Part shown: positions 14,701 through 28,290 of the stretch, piece after piece
Numbering within the stretch: position 1 is the first letter of the stretch
Layout of the letters: every line of letters begins with the position of its first letter
Origin: Acanthosepion pharaonis
Lineage: Eukaryota; Mollusca; Cephalopoda; Sepiida; Sepiidae
Direction of reading: 5' to 3'
Length of the DNA stretch: 64,000 nt
NCBI GenBank assembly: GCA_903632075.3
Contig: CAHIKZ030003338.1
Span: 186,001 to 250,000, forward strand
Position numbers and translations under genes: made by a program
Notes under the pieces: generated by a model
Told to the model about the DNA's origin: nothing
The model's database searches: none
Seen by the model: the letters and a program-made list of their open reading frames with translations, nothing else

Positions 14701-17096
14701 CATTACTTGTCAAAACCCCCAGCCGAAGCCGGAAGAAGGTATTTACTTGATTCCCACTAAATCAAGATATGACACAAGGTCGATTAACGTGGGAGACCCG
14801 AGTGTTTCCACTCATAGGCCACTGGTCAAAATATTGGTCAGAGCTTGTCCAAGCTGGTCAGAGCCTAGTCAAAGCTGGTCATAACTTGTCCTAACAGGTC
14901 CAGGCCGAAGCCAGTCCAAGCTAGTCAAAGCTTGATCGAATCTCAGTCTTCCGCCAAGAAACGATCCATTAATTGTCAAAACCCCCAGCCAAAAAAAGGC
15001 CGGGAAGTAGGTATTTACTTGATTCCCACTAAATCAAGATATGACACAAGGTCGATTAACGTGGGAGACCCGAGTGTTTCCACTCATAGGCCACTGGTCA
15101 AAATATTGGTCAGAGCTTGTCCAAGCTGGTCAGAGCCTAGTCAAAGCTGGTCATAACTTGTCCTAACAGGTCCAGGCCGAAGCCAGTCCAAGCTAGTCAA
15201 AGCTTGATCGAATCTCAGTCTACCACCAAGAAACGATCCATTAATTGTCAAAACCCCCAGCAAAAAGCCGGAAGAAGGTATTTACTTGATTCCCACTAAA
15301 TCAAGATATGACACAAGGTCGATTAACGTGGGAGACCCGTGTTTCACTCATAGGCCACTGGTCAAAATATTGGTCAGAGCTTGTCCAAGCTGGTCAGAGC
15401 CTAGTCAAAGCTGGTCATAAACTTGTCCTAACAGGTCCAGGCCGAAGCCAGTCCAAGCTAGTCAAAGCTTGATCAGATCTCAGTCTTCCACCAAGAAACG
15501 ATCCATTACTTGTCAAAACCCCCAGCGAAGCCGGGAAAGAAGGTATTTACTTGAGTCAAGATATGACACAAGGTCGATTAACGTGGGAGACCAGTTTCCA
15601 CTCATAGGCCACTGGTCAAAATATTGGTCAGAACTTGTCAAGCTGGTCAGAGCCTAGTCAAAGCTGGTCATAACTTGTCCTAACAGGTCCTTCCGGCCAA
15701 GCTAGTCAAGCTTGATCCATCTACTTCTTCCACAAAAAACGATCCATTAACTTGTCAAAACCCCAGCCGAAGCCGGAAGAATGGTATTTACTTGATTCCA
15801 CTAAATCAAGATATGACACAAGGTCGATTAACGTGGGAGACCAGAGTGTTTTTCCACTCATAGGCCACTGGTCAAAATATTGGTCAGAGCTTGTCCAAGC
15901 TGGTCAGAGCCTAGTCAAAGCTGGTCATAACTTGTCCTAACAGGTCCAGGCCGAAGCCAGTCCAAGCTAGTCAAAGCTTGATCGAATCTCAGTCTTCCAC
16001 CAAGAAACGATCCATTAATTGTCAAAACCCCCAGCCAAAAAAGGCGGGAAGAAGGTATTTACTTGATTCCCACTAAATCAAGATATGACACAAGGTCGAT
16101 TAACGTGGGAGACCCGGAGTGTTTCCACTCATAGGCCACTGGTCAAAATATTGGTCAGAGCTTGTCCAAGCTGGTCAGAGCCTAGTCAAAGCTGGTCATA
16201 ACTTGTCCTAACAGGTCCAGGCCGAAGCCAGTCCAAGCTAGTCAAAGCTTGATCAGATCTCAGTCTTCCACCAAGAAACGATCCATTACTTGTCAAAACC
16301 CCAGCCAAAAAAAGCCGGGAAGAAGGTATTTACTTGATTCCACTAAATCAAGATATGACACAAGGTCGATTAACGTGGGAGACCCTAGTCAAAGTGTTTC
16401 CACTCATAGGCCACTGGTCAAAATATTGGTCAGAGCTTGTCCAAGCTGGTCAGAGCCTAGTCAAAGCTGGTCATAACTTGTCCTAACAGGTCCAGGCCGA
16501 AGCCAGTCCAAGCTAGTCAAAAGCTTGATCGAATCTCAGTCTTCCGCGATCCAAGAAACGATCCATTAATTATCAAAACCCCCAAAAAAAAAGCGGGGAA
16601 GAATGGTATTTACTTGATTCCCACTAAATCAAGATATGACACAAGGTCGATTAACGTCGATTAAGGAGACCCGAGTGTTTCCACTCATAGGCCACTGGTC
16701 AAAATATTGGTCAGAGCTTGTCCAAGCTGGTCAGAGCCTAGTCAAAGCTGGTCATAACTTGTCCTAACAGGTCCAGGCCGAAGCCAGTCCAAGCTAGTCA
16801 AAGCTTGATCGAATCTCAGTCTTCCACCAAGAAACGATCCATTAATTGTCAAAACCCCAGCCAAAAAAAGCTGGGAAGAATGGTATTTACTTGATTCCCA
16901 CTAAATCAAGATATGACACAAGGTCGATTAACGTGGGAGACCCGAGTGTTTCCACTCATAGGCCACTGGTCAAAATATTGGTCAGAGCTTGTCCAAGCTG
17001 GTCAGAGCCTAGTCAAAGCTGGTCATAACTTGTCCTAACAGGTCCAGGCCGAAGCCAGTCCAAGCTAGTCAAAGCTTGATCGAATCTCAGTCTTCC

Positions 17097-17270
17097 ACCA
17101 TTAACGTGGGAAACTCATAGGCCATTACTTGTCAAAACCCCCAGTCCTGGAAGTCCCTAACAGGGAAGAAAGGTATTCAAACTTGATTCCCACTAAATCA
17201 TTAGATAAAACAGCCAAGGTCGATTAACTTGATTCCACTAAATGGGAGACACAAGGTGATTTTCCACTCA
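17097..17270. repeat. Shuffled-monomer island 6
   Basis: The CTTCCACCA word runs straight into TTAACGTGGG and then back into the ATTACTTGTC word. The CTTGATTCC-ACTAAAT word is present twice within 60 bp. Confidence 0.75.
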
Positions 17271-20254
17271 TAGGCCACTGGTCAAAATATTGGTCAGAGC
17301 TTGTCCAAGCTGGTCAGAGCCTAGTCAAAGCTGGTCATAACTTGTCCTAACAGGTCCAGGCGAAGCCAGTCCAAGCTGATCAAAGCTTGATCGAATCTCA
17401 GTCTTCCACCAAGAAACGATCCATTACTTGTCAAAACCCCCAGCCCGAAGCCGGAAAGAAGGTATTTACTTGATTCCCACTAAATCAAGATATGACACAA
17501 GGTCGATTAACGTGGGGAGACCCGAGTGTTTCCACTCATAGGCCACTGGTCAAAATATTGGTCAGAGCTTGTCCAAGCTGGTCAGAGCCTAGTCAAAGCT
17601 GGTCATAACTTGTCCTAAACAGGTCAAGCTAGTCAAGCTTGATCGAATCTCAGTCTTCCGCCAAGAAACGATCCATTAATTGTCAGTCCCCCAGCCGAAG
17701 CCGGAACGAATGGTATTTACTTGATTCCCACTAAATCAATATGACACAAGGTCCGTGGGAGACCCGAGTTTCCTCATAGGCCACTGGTCAAAATATTGGT
17801 CAGAGCTTGTCCAAGCTGGTCAGAGCCTAGTCAAAGCTGGTCATAACTTGTCCTAACAGGTCCAGGCCGAAGCCAGTCCAAAGCTAGTCAAAGCTTGATC
17901 GAATCTCAGTCTTCCACCAAGAAACGATCCATTACTTGTCAAACCCCCCAGCCGAAGCCGGAAAGAAGGTCGATTTAAATCAAGATATGACACAAGGTCG
18001 ATTAACGTGGAGGGAGACCCAGTGTTCCACTCATAGGCCACTGGTCAAAATATTGGTCAGAGCTTGTCCAAGCTGGTCAGAGCCTAGTCAAAGCTGGTCA
18101 TAACTTGTCCTAACAGGTCCAGGCCGAAGCCAGTCCAAGCTAGTCAAAGCTTGATCGAATCTCAGTCTTCCACCAAGAAACGATCCATTACTTGTCAAAA
18201 CCCCAGCCGAAGCCGGGAAGAAGGTATTTACTTGATTCCACTAAATCAAGATATGACACAAGGTCGATTAACGTGGGAGACCCAGAGTTTTTCCACTCAT
18301 AGGCCACTGGTCAAAATATTGGTCAGAGCTTGTCCAAGCTGGTCAGAGCCTAGTCAAAGCTGGTCATAACTTGTCCTAACAGGTCCAGGCCGAAGCCAGT
18401 CAAGCTAGTCAAGCTTGATCAGAATCTCAGTCTTCCACCAAGAAACGATCCATTACTTGTCAAAACCCCAGCCGAAGCCGGGAAGAATGGTATTTACTTG
18501 ATTCCCCACTAAATCAAGATATGACACAAGGTCGATTAACGTGGGAGACAGGAGTGTTTCCACTCATAGGCCACTGGTCAAAATATTGGTCAGAGCTTGT
18601 CCAACGCTGGTCAGAGCCTAGTCAAAGCTGGTCATAACTTGTCCTAACAGGTCCAGGCCAAAAGCCAGTCCAAGCTAGTCAAGCTTGATCGAATCTCAGT
18701 CTTCCACCAAGAAACGATCCATTAATTGTCAAAACCCCAGCCGAAGCCGGGAAGAAGGTATTTACTTGATTCCCACTAAATCAAGATATGACACAAGGTC
18801 GATTAACGTGGGAGACCCGAGTGTTTCCACTCATAGGCCACTGGTCAAAATATTGGTCAGAGCTTGTCCAAGCTGGTCAGAGCCTAGTCAAAGCTGGTCA
18901 TAACTTGTCCCTAACAGGTCCAGGCCGAAGCCAGTCCAAGCTAGTCAAAGCTTGATCGAATCTCAGTCTTCCACCAAGAAACGATCCATTACTTGTCAAA
19001 ACCCCCAGCCAAAAAAGCCGGGAAGAAGGTATTTACTTGATTCCCACTAAATCAAGATATGACACAAGGTCGATTAACGTGGGAGACCCGAGTGTTTTCC
19101 ACTCATAGGCCACTGGTCAAAATATTGGTCAGAGCTTGTCCAAGCTGGTCAGAGCCTAGTCAAAGCTGGTCATAACTTGTCCTAAACAGGTCCAGTGAAG
19201 CTAGTCAAAAAGCTTGATCGAATCTCAGTCTTCCACCAAGAAACGATCCATTACTTGTCAAAACCCCAGCCGAAGCCGGAAGAAGGTATTTACTTGATTC
19301 CCACTAAATCAAGATATGACACAAGGTCGATTAACGTGGGAGACCGAGTGTTTCCACTCATAGGCCACTGGTCAAAATATTGGTCAGAGCTTGTCCAAGC
19401 TGGTCAGAGCCTAGTCAAAGCTGGTCATAACTTGTCCTAACAGGTCCAGGCCGAAGCCAGTCCAAGCTAGTCAAAGCTTGATCGAATCTCAGTCTTCCAA
19501 GAAACGATCCATTAATTGTCAAAACCCCAGCCGAAGCCGGAAGTCAAATGGGTATGGTATTTACTTGATTCCCACTAAATCAAGATATGACACAAGGTCG
19601 ATTAACGTGGGAGACCCGAGTGTTTCCACTCATAGGCCACTGGTCAAAATATTGGTCAGAGCTTGTCCAAGCTGGTCAGAGCCTAGTCAAAGCTGGTCAT
19701 AACTTGTCCTAACAGGTCCAGGCCGAAGCCAGTCCAAGCTAGTCAAAGCTTGATCGAATCTCAGTCTTCCGCCAAGAAACGATCCATTACTTGTCAAAAC
19801 CCCAGCCGAAGCCGGGAAGAAGGTATTTACTTGATTCCCACTAAATCAAGATATGACACAAGGTCGATTAACGTGGGAGACCCGAGTGTTTCCACTCATA
19901 GGCCACTGGTCAAAATATTGGTCAGAGCTTGTCCAAGCTGGTCAGAGCCTAGTCAAAGCTGGTCATAACTTGTCCTAACAGGTCCAGGCCGAAGCCAGTC
20001 CAAGCTAGTCAAAGCTTGATCGAATCTCAGTCTTCCACCAAGAAACGATCCATTAATTGTCAAAACCCCAGCCGAAGCCGGGAAAGAAGGTATGTTACTT
20101 GATTCCCACTAAATCAAGATATGACACAAGGTCGATTAACGTGGGAGACCCGAGTGTTTCCACTCATAGGCCACTGGTCAAAATATTGGTCAGAGCTTGT
20201 CCAAGCTGGTCAGAGCCTAGTCAAAGCTGGTCATAACTTGTCCCTAACAGGTCC

Positions 20255-20475
20255 AGGAAGCCAGTCAAGCTTGTCGAAGTCCAAGAAACGAGTCCAAGCT
20301 AGTCAAAGCCTTGATCGATTCTCAGTCTAAATCAAGATATGAAACGATCCATTCCACTCATAGGCCACTGGTCAAAATATTGGTCAGAGCTTGTTGTCAA
20401 AGCTGGTCAAACCCTAACAGGTCCGAAGCCAGAAGCATGGTCAAGCTTGATCGAATCTCAGTCTTTACTTTGATT
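20255..20475. repeat. Shuffled-monomer island 7
   Basis: Shortened GTCC/AGTC words and an early AAATCAAGATATGA word appear inside what should be the CAGTCTTCC region. The order is restored at GATTTCCCACTAAATC. Confidence 0.75.
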
Positions 20476-23400
20476 TCCCACTAAATCAAGATATGACACA
20501 AGGTCGATTAACGTGGGAGACCTGAGTGTTTCCACTCATAGGCCACTGGTCAAAATATTGGTCAGAGCTTGTCCAAGCTGGTCAGAGCCTAGTCAAAGCT
20601 GGTCATAACTTGTCCTAACAGGTCCAGGCCGAAGCCAGTCCAAGCTAGTCAAAGCTTGATCGAATCTCAGTCTTCCACCAAGAAACGATCCATTACTTGT
20701 CAAAACCCCAGCCGAAGCCGGGAAGAAGGTATTTACTTGATTCCCACTAAATCAAAGATATGACACAAGGTCGATTAACGTGGGAGACCCGAGTGTTTCC
20801 ACTCATAGGCCACTGGTCAAAATATTGGTCAGAGCTTGTCCAAGCTGGTCAGAGCCTAGTCAAAGCTGGTCATAACTTGTCCTAACAGGTCCAGGCCGAA
20901 GCCAGTCCAAGCTAGTCAAAGCTGATCGAATCTCAGTCTTCCGCCAAGAAACGATCCATTACTTGTCAAACCCCCAGCCGAAGCCGGGAAGAAGGTATTT
21001 ACTTGATTCCCCACTAAATCAAGATATGACACAAGGTCGATTAACGTGGGAGACCCTGGTCAAAATAGTGTTTCCAGCTCATAGGCCACTGGTCAAAATA
21101 TTGGTCAGAGCTTGTCCAAGCTGGTCAAAGCCTAGTCAAAGCTGGTCATAACTTGTCCTAACAGGTCCAGGCCGAAGCCAGTCCAAGCTAGTCAAAGCTT
21201 GATCGAATCTCAGTCTTCCGCCAAGAAACGATCCATTAATTGTCAAAACCCCCAGCCGAAGCCGGAAAGATGGTATTTACTTGATTCCCACTAAATCAAG
21301 ATATGACACAAGGTCGATTAACGTGGGAGACCCGAGTGTTTTCCACTCATAGGCCACTGGTCAAAATATTGGTCAGAGCTTGTCCAAGCTGGTCAGAGCC
21401 TAGTCAAAGCTGGTCATAACTTGTCCTAACAGGTCAGGCCGAAGCCAGTCCAAGCTAGTCAAAGCTTGATCGAATCTCAGTCTTCCACCAATCAAAAACG
21501 ATCCATTACTTGTCAAAACCCCAGCCAAAAAAAAGCCGGGAAGAATGGTATTTACTTGATTCCCACTAAATCAAGATATGACACAAGGTCGATTAACGTG
21601 GGAGACCCGAGTGTTTTCCACTCATAGGCCACTGGTCAAAATATTGGTCAGAGCTTGTCCAAGCTGGTCAGAGCCTAGTCAAAGCTGGTCATAACTTGTC
21701 CTAACAGGTCAGGCCGAAGCCAGTCCAAGCTAGTCTAAAAAGATATGATCGAATCTCAGTCTTCCATAGGCCACTGGAAACGATCCATTAGCCTAGTTGT
21801 CAAAACCCCCAGCCGAAGCCGGGATGGTATTTACTTGATTCCACTAAATCAAGATATGACACAAGGTCGATTAACGTGGGAGACCCAGTGTTTCCACTCA
21901 TAGGCCACTGGTCAAAATATTGGTCAGAGCTTGTCCAAGCTGGTCAGAGCCTAGTCAAAGCTGGTCATAACTTGTCCTAACAGGTCCAGGCCGAAGCCAG
22001 TCCCTAGTCAAAGCTTGATCGAATCTCAGTCTTCCGCCAAGAAACGATCCATTACTTGTCAAACCCCCCAGCCAAAAAAGCCGGGAAGAATGGTATTTAC
22101 TTGATTCCCACTAAATCAAGATATGACACAAGGTCGATTAACGTGGGAGACCCGGAGTGTTTCCCACTCATAGGCCACTGGTCAAAATATTGGTCAGAGC
22201 TTGTCCAAGCTGGTCAGAGCCCTAGTCAAAGCTGGTCATAACTTGTCCTAACAGGTCCAGGCCGAAGCCAGTCCAAGCTAGTCAAAGCTTGATCGAATCT
22301 CAGTCTTCCGCCAAGAAACGATCCATTAATTGTCAAAACCCCCAGCCAAAAAAAAGCCGGGAAGAATGGTATTTACTTGATTCCCACTAAATCAAGATAT
22401 GACACAAGGTCGATTAACGTGGGAGACCCGAGTGTTTCCACTCATAGGCCACTGGTCAAAATATTGGTCAGAGCTTGTCCAAGCTGGTCAGAGCCTAGTC
22501 AAAGCTGGTCATAACTTGTCCTAACAGGTCCAGGCCGAAGCCAGTCCAAGCTAGTCAAAAGCTTGATCGAATCTCAGTCTTCCGCCAAGAAACGATCCAT
22601 TAACTTGTCAAAACCCCAGCCGAAGCCGGGAAGAAGGTATTTACTTGATTCCCACTAAATCAAGATATGACACAAGGTCGATTAACGTGGGGAGACCTGA
22701 GTGTTTCCACTCATAGGCCACTGGTCAAAATATTGGTCAGAGCTTGTCCAAGCTGGTCAGAGCCTAGTCAAAGCTGGTCATAACTTGTCCTAACAGGTCC
22801 AGGCCAGATCCAGTCCAAGCTAGTCAAAGCTTGATCGAATCTCAGTCTTCCGCCAAGAAACGATCCATTAATTGTCAAAACCCCCAGCCGAAGCCGGAAA
22901 GAAGGTATTTACTTGATTCCCACTAAATCAAGATATGACACAAGGTCGATTAACGTGGGGACCCTGAGTGTTTCCACTCATAGGCCACTGGTCAAAATAC
23001 TTGTCCAAGCTGGTCAGAGCCTAGTCAAACTAACTTGTCCTAACAGGTCCAGGTCACCAGTCCAAGCTAGTCAAAGCTTGATCGAATCTCAGTCTGGTCA
23101 AGAAACGATCCATTAATTGTCAAAACCCCCAGCCGAAGCCGGGAAGAAGGTATTAACTTGATTCCCTAAATCAAGATATGACACAAGGTCGATTAACGTG
23201 GGAGACCCAGTGTTTTCCTCATAGGCCACTGGTCAAAATATTGGTCAGAGCTTGTCCAAGCTGGTCAGAGCCTAGTCAAAGCTGGTCATAACTTGTCCTA
23301 ACAGGTCCAGGCCGAAGCCAGAAAGCTAGTCAAAGCTTGATCGAATCTCAGTCTTCCCCCATTTGTCAAAAAGCCGAAGCCGGGAAGAAGGTATTTACTT

Positions 23401-26319
23401 GATTCCCACTAAATCAAGATATGACACAAGGTCGATTAACGTGGGAGACCCGGAGTGTTTCCTCATAGGCCACTGGTCAAAATATTGGTCAGAAGCTTGT
23501 CCAAGCTGGTCAGAGCCTAGTCAAAGCTGGTCATAACTTGTCCTAACAGGTCCAGGCCGAAGCCAGTCCAAGCTAGTCAAAGCTTGATCGAATCTCAGTC
23601 TTCCGCCAAAGAAACGATCCATTACTTGTCAAAACCCCCAGCCGAAGCCGGAAGATGGTATTTACTTGATTCCCACTAAATCAAGATATGACACAAGGTC
23701 GATTAACGTGGGAGACCCGAGTTTTTTTCCACTCATAGGCCACTGGTCAAAATATTGGTCAGAGCTTGTCCAAGCTGGTCAGAGCCTAGTCAAAGCTGGT
23801 CATAACTTGTCCTAACAGGTCCAGGCCGAAGCCAGTCCAAGCTAGTCAAAGCTTGATCGAATCTCAGTCTTCCACCAAGAAACGATCCATTACTTGTCAA
23901 AACCCCCAGCCAAAAAAGCCGGAAAGAATGGTATTTACTTGATTCCCACTAAATCAAGATATGACACAAGGTCGATTAACGTGGGAGACCCAGTGTTTCC
24001 ACTCATAGGCCACTGGTCAAAATATTGGTCAGAGCTTGTCCAAGCTGGTCAGAGCCCTAGTCAAAGCTGGTCATAACTTGTCCTAACAGGTCCAGGCCGA
24101 AGCCAGTCCAAGCTAGTCAAAAGTCGAATCTGTCCAAGAAACGATCCATTCTTGTCCGAAGCCGGGAAGAAATTTACTTGATTCCCACTAAATCAAGATA
24201 TAATTGTTTTCCCTCAAAACCTTGTCCAAGCTGGTCAGAGCCTAGTCAAAGCTGGTCATAACTTGTCCTAACAGGTCCAGGCCGAATCTAGTCCAAGCTT
24301 TGAATCTCAGTCTTCCACCAAGAAACGATCCACTCAAAACCCCAGCCGAAGGCCGGAAAGAATGGTATTTACTTGATTCCCACTAAATCAAGATATAACA
24401 AGGTCGATTAACGGGAGACCCGAGTGTTTCCACTCATAGGCCACTGGTCAAAATATTGGTCAGAGCTTGTCCAAGCTGGTCAGAGCCTAGTCAAAGCTGG
24501 TCATAACTTGTCCTAACAGGTCCAGGCCGAAGCCAGTCCAAGCTAGTCAAAAGCTTGATCGAATCTCAGTCTTCCGCCAAGAAACGATCCATTACTTGTC
24601 AAAACCCCCAGCCGAAGCCGGGAAGAAGGTATTTACTTGATTCCCACTAAATCAAGATATGACACAAGGTCGATTAACGTGGGAGACCTGAGTGTTTTCC
24701 ACTCATAGGCCACTGGTCAAAATATTGGTCAGAGCTTGTCCAAGCTGGTCAGAGCCTAGTCAAAGCTGGTCATAACTTGTCCTAACAGGTCCAGGCCGAA
24801 GCCAGTCCAAGCTAGTCAAAGCTTGATCGAATCTCAGTCTTCCACCAAGAAACGATCCATTACTTGTCAAAACCCCCAGCCAAAGCCGGGAAGAAGGTAT
24901 TTACTTGATTCCCACTAAATCAAGATATGACACAAAGGTCGATTAACGTGGGAGACCCGAGTGTTTCCCTCATAGGCCACTGGTCAAAATATTGGTCAGA
25001 GCTTGTCCAAGCTGGTCAGAGCCTAGTCAAAGCTGGTCATAACTTGTCCTAACAGGTCCAGGCCGAAGCCAGTCCAAGCTAGTCAAAGCTTGATCGAATC
25101 TCAGTCTTCCACCAAGAAACGATCCATTACTTGTCAAAACCCCAGCCGAAGCCGGGAAGAAGGTATTTACTTGATTCCCACTAAATCAAGATATGACACA
25201 AGGTCGATTAACGTGGGAGACCCAGTGTTTCCACTCATAGGCCACTGGTCAAAATATTGGTCAGAGCTTGTCCAAGCTGGTCAGAGCCTAGTCAAAGCTG
25301 GTCATAACTTGTCCTAACAGGTCCAGGCCGAAGCCAGTCCAAGCTAGTCAAAGCTTGATCGAATCTCAGTCTTCCACCAAGAAACGATCCATTACTTGTC
25401 AAAACCCCCAGCCGAAGCCGGAAAGAAGGTATTTACTTGATTCCACTAAATCAAGATATGACACAAGGTCGATTAACGTGGGAGACCAGTGTGTTTCCAC
25501 TCATAGGCCACTGGTCAAAATATTGGTCAGAGCTTGTCCAAGCTGGTCAGAGCCTAGTCAAAAGCTGGTCATAACTTGTCCTAACAGGTCCAGGCCGAAG
25601 CCAGTCCGCAAGCTAGTCAAAGCTTGATCGAATCTCAGTCTTCCACCAAGAAACGATCCATTACTTGTCAAAACCCCCAGCCGAAGCCGGGAAGAAGGTA
25701 TTTACTTGATTCCCACTAAATCAAGATATGACACAAGGTCGATTAACGTGGGAGACCCGAGTGTTTCCACTCATAGGCCACTGGTCAAAATATTGGTCAG
25801 AGCTTGTCCAAGCTGGTCAGAGCCTAGTCAAAGCTGGTCATAACTTGTCCTAACAGGTCCAGGCCGAAGCCAGTCCAAGCTAGTCAAAGCTTGATCGATC
25901 TCAGTCTTCCACCAAGAAACGATCCATTAATTGTCAAAACCCCAGCCGAAGCCGGAAAGAATGGTATTTACTTGATTCCCACTAAATCAAGATATGACAC
26001 AAGGTCGATTAACGTGGGAGACCCGGAGTGTTTCCACTCATAGGCCACTGGTCAAAATATTGGTCAGAGCTTGTCCAAGCTGGTCAGAGCCTAGTCAAAG
26101 CTGGTCATAACTTGTCCTAACAGGTCCAGGCCGAAGCCAGTCCAAGCTAGTCAAAGCTTGATCGAATCTCAGTCTTCCACCAAAACGATCCATTACTTGT
26201 CAAAAACCCCAGCCGAAGCCGGGAAGATGGTATTTACTTGATTCCCCACTAAATCAAGATATGACACAAGGTCGATTAACGTGGAGACCCAGTGTTTCCA
26301 CTCATAGGCCACTGGTCAA

Positions 26320-26705
26320 AATATTGGTCGAGCTTGTCCAAGCTGGTCAAGCCTGGTCAGCTGGTCATAACTTGTCCTAGGTCAAGCCAGTCCTGGTCAA
26401 AGCTTGATCGAATCTCAGTCTTCACCAAGAAACGATCCATTACTTGTCAAAACCCCAGGAAGCCGGAAAGAAGGTATTTACCATTCCTAAATCAAGATAT
26501 GACACAAGGTCGATTAACGTGGGAGAAGGTGTTCTCAGTCTTCCACTGGTCAAATAGAAACGATCCATTAGCCTAGTTGGTCATAAAACCCCCGAAGCCA
26601 GTCCAAAAAAGCTTGATCGAATCTCAGTCTTCCACCAAGAAACGATCCATTTCAAAACCCCAGCCGAAATCAAGATATGACACAAGGTCGATTGAACGTC
26701 GATGG
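26320..26705. repeat. Shuffled-monomer island 8
   Basis: Two adjacent monomers are shortened and permuted. GGTC words are lost near 26340-26400, and near 26530-26590 the GTCTTCC, GGTCAAAT and ACGATCC words are joined in an order not seen elsewhere. At 26692-26705 a GTCGA word is inserted within GATTAACG. Confidence 0.75.
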
Positions 26706-27084
26706 GAGACCCGAGTGTTTCCACTCATAGGCCACTGGTCAAAATATTGGTCAGAGCTTGTCCAAGCTGGTCAGAGCCTAGTCAAAGCTGGTCATAACTT
26801 GTCCCTAACAGGTCCAGGCCGAAGCCAGTCAAGCTAGTCAAAGCTTGATCGAATCTCAGTCTTCCACCAAGAAACGATCCATTACTTGTCAAAACCCCAG
26901 CCGAAGCCGGGAAGAATGGTATTTACTTGATTCCCACTAAATCAAGATATGACACAAGGTCGATTAACGTGGGAGACCCGAGTGTTTTCCCTCATAGGCC
27001 ACTGGTCAAAATATTGGTCAGAGCTTGTCCAAGCTGGTCAGAGCCTAGTCAAAGCTGGTCATAACTTGTCCTAACAGGTCCAGG

Positions 27085-27335
27085 CCAGAAGCTAGTCAAA
27101 GCATCGAATCTAGTCTTCAAGAAAGCTTGTCAAAACCCCAGCCGTCGGGAAGAATCTTGATTCTTCAGATATGACCAAGGTCGATTAACGTGGGAGAGTG
27201 TTTTTCCACTTAGGCCACTGGTCAAAATATTGGTCAGAAAGCCCCTGGTCATAACTTGTCCTAACAGGTCAGGCCGAAAGTCCTAGTCAAAGCTTGATCG
27301 AATCTCAGTCTTCCACCAAGAAACGATATTTGTCA
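27085..27335. repeat. Deleted and shuffled stretch 9
   Basis: About one monomer here has many internal deletions, each removing 3-20 bases between short identical words. It reads as a stepwise-shortened copy rather than a strongly permuted one. Confidence 0.7.
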
Positions 27336-28139
27336 AAACCCCAGCCGAAGCCGGAAAGAAGGTATTTACTTGATTCCCACTAAATCAAGATATGACACAA
27401 GGTCGATTAACGTGGGAGACCCGAGTGTTTCCACTCATAGGCCACTGGTCAAAATATTGGTCAGAGCTTGTCCAAGCTGGTCAGAGCCTAGTCAAAGCTG
27501 GTCATAACTTGTCCTAACAGGTCCAGGCCGAAGCCAGTCCAAGCTAGTCAAAGCTTGATCGAATCTCAGTCTTCCGCCAAGAAACGATCCATTAATTGTC
27601 AAAACCCCCAGCCGAAGCCGGAAAGAAGGTATTTACTTGATTCCCACTAAATCAAGATATGACACAAGGTCGATTAACGTGGGAGACCTAGGGAGTGTTT
27701 CCACTCATAGGCCACTGGTCAAAATATTGGTCAGAGCTTGTCCAAGCTGGTCAGAGCCTAGTCAAAGCTGGTCATAACTTGTCCTAACAGGTCAGGCCGA
27801 AGCCAGTCCAAGCTAGTCAAAGCTTTGATCGAATCTCAGTCTTCCACCAAGAAACGATCCATTACTTGTCAAAACCCCAGCCGAAGCCGGGAAGAAGGTA
27901 TTTACTTGATTCCCACTAAATCAAGATATGACACAAGGTCGATTAACGTGGGAGACCCGAGTGTTTCCACTCATAGGCCACTGGTCAAAATATTGGTCAG
28001 AGCTTGTCCAAGCTGGTCAGAGCCTAGTCAAAGCTGGTCATAACTTGTCCTAACAGGTCCAGGCCGAAGCCAGTCCAAGCTAGTCAAAGCTTGATCGAAT
28101 CTCAGTCTTCCGCCAAGAAACGATCCATTACTTGTCAAA

Positions 28140-28290
28140 CCCCCGGTGTTTCCAGCCGCTAAATCAAGATAAAAAAAACGTGGGGCCGGGAAGTCATGGT
28201 ATTTACTTGATTCCCACTAAATCAAGATATGACACAAGGTCGATTAACGTGGGAGACAAGATATGACACAAGGTGTTTGGAGACCCCTCA
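28140..28290. repeat. Shuffled-monomer island 10
   Basis: A GTGTTTCCAG word and a second CTAAATCAAGATA word are placed in the C-run slot. AGATATGACACAAGG is then repeated twice more around GGGAGAC. Confidence 0.75.
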